Source: Bacteroidales bacterium
GTDB lineage: Bacteria > Bacteroidota > Bacteroidia > Bacteroidales > Bacteroidaceae
DNA length: 64,000 nucleotides
NCBI GenBank assembly: GCA_004556745.1
Contig: SFFY01000002.1
Span: 28,230 to 92,229, forward strand
Direction of reading: 5' to 3'
Shown: in pieces, positions 1 through 6,937 of the stretch
Layout: every line of letters starts with the position of its first letter
Position numbering within the stretch: position 1 is the stretch's first letter
The notes under the pieces: model-generated
The model's database searches: none
What the model saw: the letters and a program-made list of their open reading frames with translations, nothing else
What the model was told of the DNA's origin: nothing
Made by a program: the position numbers and the translations under genes

Positions 1-534
1 CAAAACCTCGCTGCCCTCTTCGACGCCGTCAAGACGGAGCGCATGGTGGTGCTGCGCGATTACGCCTCGCCCAACAGCGCACAAACTTCCGACCGCATCG
101 TAGAACCCTATCTCTTTGTTTCGGAAAACAGTGAAGTGCGTTGCTATGAAATCAAGACCGGGCAGAACAAGACGTTCAAGCTGAGCCGCATACGCAAGGT
201 TGAGCCGCTCGACCTGCTGTGGAGCCACAAGAGCGAGCACGCTGAGTTCTTTACCGACCTCTTCCACTTCTCGGGCGAAGAGCGTTTCCCCGTGACCCTC
301 ATTTTGGGTCAGCTTTCTATGAGTCTGCTTGTAGAGGAATATCCCGGTGCTTCCGCAATGCTTAAAAAGCAGGACGACGGACGTTTCCTGCTAAAAACGG
401 AAGTGTGCAGCTACAAAGGCATCGGACGCTTCGTGATGGGGCTGATCGACGACATTGAAATAGTAGGCAGCCCCGATTTTGTGGAATATCTGCGCGGAAA
501 GGCCGAAGATTTAACACAAAAAGTTGGCAAGTGA
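1..534 (+). CDS. WYL-domain transcriptional regulator, C-terminal part (5' end outside window)
   Basis: The frame is open from base 1, so the gene begins upstream; 177 residues are visible. They fit the C-terminal half of WYL regulators. EPYLFVSENSEVRCYE followed by a K-T-FKLSRI segment resembles the WYL beta-barrel. The end (IGRFVMGLIDDIEIVGSPDF then EYLR) matches the WCX extension, with its typical G-hydrophobic-GSP pattern. Members usually carry an N-terminal winged helix-turn-helix and bind nucleic-acid or nucleotide ligands through WYL; the HTH part is not in the window, so DNA binding is inferred. The motif itself is not a perfect W-Y-L triplet. No partner gene is visible upstream. Confidence 0.72.
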   Translation, partial: QNLAALFDAVKTERMVVLRDYASPNSAQTSDRIVEPYLFVSENSEVRCYEIKTGQNKTFKLSRIRKVEPLDLLWSHKSEHAEFFTDLFHFSGEERFPVTLILGQLSMSLLVEEYPGASAMLKKQDDGRFLLKTEVCSYKGIGRFVMGLIDDIEIVGSPDFVEYLRGKAEDLTQKVGK

Positions 535-558
535 CATTCGCTGACACAAAATAGTTCT

Positions 559-565
559 TACTTTG
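559..565 (+). promoter_or_regulatory. Possible -7 element before the small gene at 608
   Basis: TACTTTG followed by CACC sits 42 bases before the ATG at 608 and resembles the Bacteroidetes -7 element TAnnTTTG with one base missing. No convincing -33 TTTG is seen at the right distance. It suggests that the small downstream gene has its own transcript. Confidence 0.35.
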
Positions 566-607
566 CACCCGTAAACCTCAAACGAAAACCTTAAAACTTT
601 TACGGAT

Positions 608-880
608 ATGGCAAAGAAAGAAAATCTCCTCGAGCTTAACGTCAGCCTCAACCTCAACCTTACCGACCGCCTTGCGGAAACCAATGCCTTCCGCTGCCTC
701 GCCAACTTTTACAGCCGCCTGCTCGGCAACTCCTGCACGGCAACCGAGGCCGTAAGCATCACTTACGCCCAGCTGTTCCTTTTCGGAACGCTCTGCCCCT
801 TTGACCTGAGCGCAGGCTGGCGCGCCTGCTTTCTCCTACTTACCTTGGGCGCAATCAAAAACGCCCGCCTTTGGCGATAA
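608..880 (+). CDS. Small hypothetical protein, 90 aa
   Basis: I do not recognise this protein. It begins MAKKENLLELNVSLNLNLTD, continues with an aromatic and cysteine-containing segment, and has a hydrophobic stretch at about residues 55-82 (LFLFGTLCPF, then FLLLTLGAI) that could be one membrane helix or a buried core. It ends KNARLWR. Support for a real gene: a -7-like element upstream, an ATG just after an AT-rich leader, and a strong hairpin terminator 18 bases after the stop. The gap to the WYL gene is 73 bases in the same direction. Function unknown. Confidence 0.5.
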   Translation: MAKKENLLELNVSLNLNLTDRLAETNAFRCLANFYSRLLGNSCTATEAVSITYAQLFLFGTLCPFDLSAGWRACFLLLTLGAIKNARLWR

Positions 881-898
881 AACCCTTTGAACATAAAC

Positions 899-947
899 CG
901 CATCGGCGCATTGCACAAGGTCTGTGCAATGCGCCGATGCGTTTTAC
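899..947 (+). terminator. Intrinsic terminator after the 90-aa gene
   Basis: A perfect 18-base stem (899-916 with 924-941, core CATCGGCGCATTGCAC) with a 7-base loop is followed by TTTTACCTT. Confidence 0.8.
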
Positions 948-1063
948 CTTAGAAGGCATTTTTATTGGTTTAAGACTTTTAGAAGTGTAAACAATTTGCA
1001 AACATTTCTCTAATTCCATGCCTTATTCTTAATAATATAAAATTTCTTTTTACTTTTTGCTGA

Positions 1064-1096
1064 AGTATGGGCTTTATTTGTTACAAAGTCCATACT
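1064..1096 (+). promoter_or_regulatory. Dyad overlapping the -7 element of the barrel gene
   Basis: AGTATGG (1064-1070) and CCATACT (1090-1096) form a perfect 7-base inverted repeat. Inside it CTTT and AAAG extend the pairing. The right arm overlaps the -7 element TACTTTTG at 1093-1100. The geometry fits a repressor operator or an early hairpin in the transcript. No regulator is identified. Confidence 0.4.
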
Positions 1097-1100
1097 TTTG
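1093..1100 (+). promoter_or_regulatory. Bacteroidetes -7 element for the outer-membrane barrel gene
   Basis: TACTTTTG matches TAnnTTTG exactly, 33 bases before the ATG at 1134. The nearest upstream TTTG (1077-1080) is too close for a standard -33 box, so only the -7 part is supported. Confidence 0.55.
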
Positions 1101-1133
1101 TTTAGTGTTTAACTCCTAATTTTTGATATTGTA

Positions 1134-1805
1134 ATGAAAAAGGTTTATCTTTTTGTGCTTGCAGCGTTTGTTTCGCTCGTAAGCGCCGATGCTCAAATCG
1201 TTCGCTCGACTGACAATCCGCAGTATTTGCCGACGCCGGAATACACATACGACGGCGGAGATGACGAGCAAAAAGTCTTTGGTATGATTCGTGCCGGTGT
1301 AGGTACCTCTTGGCTTTGTGGCGATAATATAGATCACCTTGGAAGCCAAATTGCTTATGGCATTGACTTAGGTTTTGGTGCTCGCATTGGTAGCAAAGGT
1401 TTTTATTGGGGTGCAGAATTTGGTTTTAACAGCAGAGGTTGGTCGAATGATACTCGCAACAATTACAAACTTATGGCGCACAACATAAAACTGACATTTA
1501 CGCAATTCGGTTGGAAAATTAAATTCGGCGAATCTAATTGGGCAATTGATCCACACTTTGGTGCATTCATCAGCTACGATTTTGCAGGCAAAGGAAAGTG
1601 GGAAACTCATGGGCACAAAGGTTCGTTAAGTCTCAGTGATGACGATACGTGGAATAAATTTGATGCGGGTATCAATGTTGGCGGAGGTATTTGGTACAAG
1701 AAGTTCAACTTGGATGTAACCTACACGCGTGGTTTTATGGAAGCAATAGAAAAAGGTGATGTTACAAGTGCCAGTCTGTTGGTTCGCCTCGGCTTTGCCT
1801 TCTAA
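1134..1805 (+). CDS. Porin-like outer-membrane beta-barrel protein, 223 aa
   Basis: The N-terminus is a classic signal peptide: MKK, a hydrophobic core VYLFVLAAFVSLVS, then ADAQ. The mature part has alternating aromatic/glycine strands typical of small OmpX/OmpW-size barrels (GMIRAGVGTSW, YGIDLGFGARI, FYWGAEFGFNSRGW, INVGGGIWYKKFNLDVTYTR) and ends in VRLGFAF, with the terminal aromatic residue common in BAM substrates. It matches the general 'outer membrane beta-barrel' class in Bacteroidetes; no substrate can be read from sequence. It is monocistronic, with a -7 element, an operator-like dyad upstream and a terminator after it. Base composition is more AT-rich than the neighbouring housekeeping genes. 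Confidence 0.75.
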   Translation: MKKVYLFVLAAFVSLVSADAQIVRSTDNPQYLPTPEYTYDGGDDEQKVFGMIRAGVGTSWLCGDNIDHLGSQIAYGIDLGFGARIGSKGFYWGAEFGFNSRGWSNDTRNNYKLMAHNIKLTFTQFGWKIKFGESNWAIDPHFGAFISYDFAGKGKWETHGHKGSLSLSDDDTWNKFDAGINVGGGIWYKKFNLDVTYTRGFMEAIEKGDVTSASLLVRLGFAF

Positions 1806-1835
1806 ATATTGATCAAGTAATGAACAACATTTATT

Positions 1836-1873
1836 CTTCCTGAAAGCATCGTGACTTTCAGGAAGTTTTTTTT
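1836..1873 (+). terminator. Intrinsic terminator after the barrel gene
   Basis: CTTCCTGAAAG (1836-1846) pairs perfectly with CTTTCAGGAAG (1855-1865) around an 8-base loop, followed by eight T residues. Confidence 0.9.
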
Positions 1874-1919
1874 GCACCGGTAAACGCAAAAAAAACTGCC
1901 GTTGCCGCGTCCATTATCT

Positions 1920-2165
1920 CGGGGATAGTTTTTACTGTCTCCGAGATATTTTTTATTTTCAGCAAGTTATTTTTTACTATCATATAGGATAGTTTTTGTT
2001 ACAAAGTTTGTAATATGCGTTACAAAGTTTCTAACACATGTTACAAAGTTTGTAATACGTGTTACAAACTTTGTAACAAACTTTTTCTTATAGGATAATG
2101 AAAAATATCAAGGAGATAGGGGAAATTATCTTGCTGGAAATGAAAAATAACTTGGAGAAAATGGG
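1920..2165. repeat. Dyad-array repeat, copy A (imperfect long palindrome)
   Basis: The core at 1998-2077 has four tandem ~21-base units, each a dyad of the form TTACAAAGTTTGTAA separated by about 5 bases. The flanks also pair: CAGCAAGTTATTTTTTACTA on the left against GATAATTTCCCC-type sequence on the right, making a palindrome of about 240 bases. Related copies lie at about 18810-19075, 34340-34625 and 48960-49195. It fills most of the gap between the barrel gene and the T9SS cargo gene. No coding potential seen. Confidence 0.75.
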
Positions 2166-2236
2166 CACGGGATAGGCAGATAATGGATATGCTTACTGCA
2201 TATTATAACTTCAGATTCCTATAAAATTGCAATCAG

Positions 2237-2323
2237 ATGTTGGAAAAACGGACAAAATCAGGCTAAAACATGTTGGAAAAACGGACAAAAGCCCCTCTCT
2301 ATGCATTGAAAAAACAGGCAAAA
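2237..2323. repeat. Three 33-base-period repeats
   Basis: ATGTTGGAAAAACGGACAAA occurs at 2237 and again at 2270. A diverged third unit (GCATTGAAAAAACAGGCAAA) starts at 2303, keeping an exact 33-base spacing. The frame gives a 20-codon peptide from 2270, which is too short to call a gene. Confidence 0.6.
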
Positions 2324-2384
2324 GACGATTAACCAAAAGAGGAACAGCGTGTTATTGTCTTCCGAAAAGCAGATAGCAAGAACA

Positions 2385-2434
2385 TACAAATATGCGCGTG
2401 CGGATGTATCGGTTTGAGACATACGCACGCGCAT
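2385..2434 (-). terminator. Hairpin at the 3' end of the T9SS cargo gene
   Basis: ATGCGCGTGCG (2392-2402) pairs with CGCACGCGCAT (2424-2434). The inner bases ATGT/ACAT extend the stem. The T-run on the minus side is weak (ATTTGT), so this may terminate imperfectly. Confidence 0.5.
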
Positions 2435-2467
2435 TAAAATTATAATATGAGGCGTTTGCTTATTTCC

Positions 2468-5400
2468 TTACCGCACCAAGGCTTTCGCCGTCTGGCTGCC
2501 GGCACGCACTACGTAGATGCCGGCGGGGAGGGGCAGGAACTGGGCGGCGCGGCCGTCGGTGATGGCGGTGGCTATGGCGCGGCCGTCGGCCGCGTACACC
2601 GTGACGGGGACACCGGCAGGGGCGTCGGCGATGACGATACCGCCGCGAGCACTGCGGATAGCCAGGGCGGCAGGCGCGGCATCGAGGTTGCTGATGCCGT
2701 TCACCACAATGGAGAATGACGGCGAGGGCTGAGACTCGCGGTCGCCATAAACGGCCGTGACGGTGTAAATGTGGCTGGTGCCCTCTTCTGCCGTGTCGGT
2801 GTAGGCATATCCCTCAACGGGCGCATCGTTGAGCCGCACGCCGTCGCGATAGACGTTGAATCCGTCGGGCGTGCGTTTCACGAGGCAACCTTCATAGGAG
2901 ATATTGTCGAGCATGAGGCCCGTCTTGTTCAGTCCCACATAATGCAGGGCGAAGTAGCGGGCATCTTCGGGTAGCGCAAAACGCTGTTCCGTCCACGTAT
3001 CGGCGGCTTCGAGGGCAGCGACGAGGCGGAAATCTTCAGGGGCATTGCCCGTAGTGGAATAGAGGAACTGATAAGGCTCTGCTTCGGAGGTAACACTCTG
3101 CGCGAAGAACGATACGGTCTGGCGGTTGCCCGAGAGACAGGGCGAGATGAGCCAGTCGTCGTTGGGTGCATTATAAGCGGCCCACGAGATGAAGCAACGG
3201 TCACCCTCGTAAGTAGTGAGGGGCACGGTGGCAGAAACTTTGGAGGGATTGAAAGCCATGAATGCCTGCGGCACATCGTTGTTGGGCCATTCAAAAGTGC
3301 CGTCGGTGGCGTTGCCGAACTTAAACGGCTCTACCTCGTCGCCGTCGAAGAGCGTCCAAAGACCGAAGTCGCTGATTGAGAAGTCGGGATAATCCTCCGC
3401 GCCGTCCACAACGTAGGCCGCTACATCGGAGGCATCTGCCTTTGTCCACGAGAGTTCCACTTTTTCAGAGGTGCTGATGCCCGTGAGGCTGGAAGGACGC
3501 GGCAGGTTGGGCGCTTCAATGCTGACGAGGCGCGAGGCGGCGTTGTTTGAAGACATTTGGTCGCCGTTGGCAAAGACGCGGGCGGTGAGCGTGACGCTTT
3601 GGCCGGCCATGTCGTCGGTGGGTGTGAAGACGAACTTCACTAACTTGGTTTCGCCCGCGGCAAATGGTTTTATTACTGACGAGTCAATGAGTTTTTCGCC
3701 TTCGTAGAGTTCCACGGTGGCTTGGTCAAAGTCGGCCGTTCCGGCATTCTTCACCCGCGCCGTATAGGTGTAGCCGAAGCCAGCCTCGGCGACGGTCAGC
3801 CCTTCAAGGCTTTCCATCACGACTTCGCGCGTGGCGGTCGTTCCTGAAATGGTGAGGTTGTCTACGTGGATATTGTTGTTGGCTACTTGGCGTATATGTC
3901 CGTAAATCAGAATGGAGATGCCGCGCATACCTTGCAGTGCGGAGAGGTCGACGGTGTGCTTTGTCCAGCCGCCCGCACCTTTCGGGGTGAAGGTGGTGGG
4001 GATAAACGTGCGCTGGCCTTCGGACGTTTCGTAGCCGATGCGCATGTACGTGTCGTCGGCATAGGTGTTGGCATGGAAGAGATAGAAGGAAAGTTGCGGG
4101 GCCACCGTTTCGGAGAAGTCGATGCGCGGGGAGATGAACACGCCCTCGCCCTCACGGTTGTACACCTCGTCGCCGGAGAAGGTGATCAAGCCGGGACCGT
4201 CTTGCCCGATGGTAAAGGGATCATAGCCCGTGCCTACTACCGTCCAAGTGGAATAGGTGCAATCGTTGCGCCAAGGGTTGGTGGCCGTCTGTTGGTTCAG
4301 CCAAGTCTCGGCAAAGGGCAGGGTGTAGTCAGCACCCACGATGACCGTGCCCGAGTAAGCCGATGCAGCCTCGCCGGTCTGCGTGAACGGCGTGATCATA
4401 TAGCGCACGATGCCCTGCGTGCCGTTTAGTTCAGCCTCTGGCGTGCCGTCGGTATAAGCCGTGCCCTTTATGCCCGGGGCGATTACGGTGAAGGCATCGT
4501 CGGTGATACGGGTCACGCGATAGCGCACATCGTCGGAGCTGACATAGCGTCCCTCACTGTCGGTGCCGGAGGGCGAAGCCTGCCACGTGAGCTGTACGCC
4601 GCCGTTGGCATTGCGCACGGCCTGCAAGTCGGAAGCCGGCTGGGGCACGCCGATAGAGAGGTCGCACGCTACGATGGCGCGGATGCTCTCGCCGTCGGCA
4701 TTGGCAACAGCCACTTCGTAGGTATTCACGGCCATCGCTGCCTGCGTGTCGGTCCACTCCACCTGCGCTGCCGTGCCTAAGTTCCTGACAACGCCTGCCG
4801 GCTCTGCGCTGCCGCTCTTGTAGATACGCGCTTCGAGGGGCGCGGCAAGGGGCGAGCCCATAGCGGTGAGCGAGGGCGTGGTGAAGGAAAGGCGGACGGA
4901 GGAGTCGGTAACCTTTTCGGCCGTGAGGTTTTCCACCGTGGCAGGCACGGAAGCCGAGGAAAGTTCGCGGAGATAAAGGTTGTCAATCGAGGTGTGCTCG
5001 CCGGCAGCCGTTGTGACATGGAAACCGATGTAGGCATCGCCCGGCGCGGGCACGAAGTCCACATTGATTTCAACAGGCTCGAGCTGCGGCGCTTGGAAGG
5101 TGGTTTGCTTAATGACGCGGTTCTGGCCTGCCACCGTGTAGCCCGGGCCGATGGTCACGGCGAGGTTGTTGTCGTAGCCGTAATAGCCATAGGCCTGGAA
5201 CGTGAGGCGATATACTTTATTGGCATCGAAGGCCAGGGCGGGCGTGATGAGCCAGTCGTCAGCGGCACCATATATATTAGTATAATAGAAAGCGCAATAA
5301 TACTGCGTGTCGAACTTCCAGCGGGGCTGATAAAAGTCATCGCCAGTGCAGTCCGCGTTGGCGTCGATTACTGTATAGGCATCGAAGGCGTGCTGCGTGT

Positions 5401-6877
5401 CGAAAGTTTCAATATAAGGGATATGGCAGGGCGTGCCCACGGTGGCGTAGTTGGAATAAGCCGCCTTGCTCTTCTGCCCGCCGCAATTGACGGTGACGGA
5501 GTAGCGGATATTTTCCATTTCGGCGGGCACCGTTTCCACGAACGTGGCACGCGGGCTAAGCCCCGAGGCAGCCACCGCGCCCGAAGGCAGGCGCACGATG
5601 TCGTAGGTGATGTTTTCCGTATCGATGAAACCGCCGTTTTCGCCCTTCGTAGGCGGTGTCCACGTCAGCGTTGCCGTGGCGCGGCTTTCGTCGACCGACA
5701 GCGTGAGCCCTGTAACGGGGGCGGGAGCGTCGTAACCGAAGTAGGCCGTCGCCTTGTTCTTCACGCTTTCGTATCCGCCCTGCGAGAGGATAACAGCTAC
5801 GGTGTGGTTGCCTGCGTCGGCATTGACTTCCGTCTCAAACTGCGAGCCAGCCTGCGCGGCGGCGGCAATGGGTTCCTTGCCGTCCACGCTGATGCTGATT
5901 TGCACCGTACCCGTGAGCGGCGTGCCGCCATAGGTGCGCGAGGGAACGGTGAAAGCCACGCGGCCTTTCATAGAACCGGGGGCGGAGGGGGCAAACGTGA
6001 GGTCGGACAATTGGTCGGGAGCGGAGGGATGCGCATTGATGATTGCCAGGGCAGTAAGTTGCTCCTGACGGGTAAAGGCAACGACGGGCGTGGCCTTGCC
6101 GGTGGCGAGGTCTACCTCAAAGATGTAGCTGTAACTGTCCTCTTTCCATGTGTCGTCTGCGGTGAAACCTTTGAAAGCCCAGTAGAACTTGCCCGTGCGG
6201 AAGTCGATCGTGCCCGATTGCGGCAGGTCGTTGGGCACAAAGCCTGTTGCACCGATCACTTGATAAGAGCCGTCCTTCTGCGTCTTGCACAGATTTCCTT
6301 TGGCGTCAATACCCCAAAGTTGTCCGGTGGCATCGGCTGCCACGGCGCAGAGATAATGCGTTTCGCAAAGGCGGGTGAATTGTCCCGTCTCGGGGTCTAC
6401 CGTCGCCAGCCAACCTTTCTCAGTGTTGCCGAAGGGGCGCGTAACGGCGTAGATTTTATCCTCTATCGGGTCGTAAGTAAGGTCGGCCGACACGGTTTCT
6501 TCCAATTTCGTGCCTACGGCAACGCTGCGCTCGAGGGTCCAAGTTTCGGGGTTGTAGACACGCCAAGTCGTGGTGTAGCTAAGATAACCGCCCACGATAT
6601 CAACGCCGTAATATTTGCCTTTAGCATAAACGCCGCTGTTGGAAAGTTCCTGAAACGTGCCGCTCGCCGTGCCCTGGCGCGTGAGTGCAGAGGTGCTGCC
6701 GTCGGCAGGGATGGAATAGAAAGCGTAGTCGGGCACGGGTGCACCAGTATCGGTCCACGCATCAGAATAATACAGGTAGCCGTAAAGCGTGGGGGCTTCG
6801 TTCTGCGCAGCAGCGGTGAGACCGCCAGCCATCAGAAACAGCACAGCCAGCATTACGGAGGAGAAAAAGTTTTTCAT
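2468..6877 (-). CDS. Large T9SS-exported adhesin-like protein with choice-of-anchor J, FN3 and CARDB modules, 1469 aa
   Basis: A signal peptide (FSSVMLAVLFLMAGGLTAAAQ) precedes a propeller-like N-terminal region (to about residue 290). Fibronectin-III-like modules follow (about 390-480, 655-745, 750-850). Three jelly-roll 'choice-of-anchor J' or cleaved-adhesin domains are seen, each with a DDWLI(T/S)P or similar signature (about 490-650, 860-1020, 1190-1345). A CARDB-type domain lies near 1050-1150. The C-terminus (AGIYVVRAGSQTAKALVR) is a T9SS type A sorting signal, so the protein should cross the outer membrane and be anchored or released. The architecture resembles the haemagglutinin/adhesin parts of gingipain-related proteins, but no protease domain is present. 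The start is the only Met ahead of a signal peptide. It is the last gene of a minus-strand run. Confidence 0.85.
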   Translation of the reverse strand: MKNFFSSVMLAVLFLMAGGLTAAAQNEAPTLYGYLYYSDAWTDTGAPVPDYAFYSIPADGSTSALTRQGTASGTFQELSNSGVYAKGKYYGVDIVGGYLSYTTTWRVYNPETWTLERSVAVGTKLEETVSADLTYDPIEDKIYAVTRPFGNTEKGWLATVDPETGQFTRLCETHYLCAVAADATGQLWGIDAKGNLCKTQKDGSYQVIGATGFVPNDLPQSGTIDFRTGKFYWAFKGFTADDTWKEDSYSYIFEVDLATGKATPVVAFTRQEQLTALAIINAHPSAPDQLSDLTFAPSAPGSMKGRVAFTVPSRTYGGTPLTGTVQISISVDGKEPIAAAAQAGSQFETEVNADAGNHTVAVILSQGGYESVKNKATAYFGYDAPAPVTGLTLSVDESRATATLTWTPPTKGENGGFIDTENITYDIVRLPSGAVAASGLSPRATFVETVPAEMENIRYSVTVNCGGQKSKAAYSNYATVGTPCHIPYIETFDTQHAFDAYTVIDANADCTGDDFYQPRWKFDTQYYCAFYYTNIYGAADDWLITPALAFDANKVYRLTFQAYGYYGYDNNLAVTIGPGYTVAGQNRVIKQTTFQAPQLEPVEINVDFVPAPGDAYIGFHVTTAAGEHTSIDNLYLRELSSASVPATVENLTAEKVTDSSVRLSFTTPSLTAMGSPLAAPLEARIYKSGSAEPAGVVRNLGTAAQVEWTDTQAAMAVNTYEVAVANADGESIRAIVACDLSIGVPQPASDLQAVRNANGGVQLTWQASPSGTDSEGRYVSSDDVRYRVTRITDDAFTVIAPGIKGTAYTDGTPEAELNGTQGIVRYMITPFTQTGEAASAYSGTVIVGADYTLPFAETWLNQQTATNPWRNDCTYSTWTVVGTGYDPFTIGQDGPGLITFSGDEVYNREGEGVFISPRIDFSETVAPQLSFYLFHANTYADDTYMRIGYETSEGQRTFIPTTFTPKGAGGWTKHTVDLSALQGMRGISILIYGHIRQVANNNIHVDNLTISGTTATREVVMESLEGLTVAEAGFGYTYTARVKNAGTADFDQATVELYEGEKLIDSSVIKPFAAGETKLVKFVFTPTDDMAGQSVTLTARVFANGDQMSSNNAASRLVSIEAPNLPRPSSLTGISTSEKVELSWTKADASDVAAYVVDGAEDYPDFSISDFGLWTLFDGDEVEPFKFGNATDGTFEWPNNDVPQAFMAFNPSKVSATVPLTTYEGDRCFISWAAYNAPNDDWLISPCLSGNRQTVSFFAQSVTSEAEPYQFLYSTTGNAPEDFRLVAALEAADTWTEQRFALPEDARYFALHYVGLNKTGLMLDNISYEGCLVKRTPDGFNVYRDGVRLNDAPVEGYAYTDTAEEGTSHIYTVTAVYGDRESQPSPSFSIVVNGISNLDAAPAALAIRSARGGIVIADAPAGVPVTVYAADGRAIATAITDGRAAQFLPLPAGIYVVRAGSQTAKALVR

Positions 6878-6937
6878 AAAAGGGTTGGGAAAAAGTGTAT
6901 ATATAATACATAATGTGACAACGCTTTTGGAAGCGCA

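Noticed and set aside
1998..2077. Possible CRISPR array
   Set aside because: Units are ~15-base palindromes with ~6-base spacers, far too short; no cas genes in the window.
2237..2323. Possible CRISPR with 33-base period
   Set aside because: Only three units with a diverged third, 12-base spacers and no cas genes.
4994..6913. 639-codon plus-strand open frame opposite the T9SS cargo gene
   Set aside because: It is antisense to a gene with clear domains and signals; its product is low-complexity and lacks any domain. GC-rich sequence keeps the opposite strand open.
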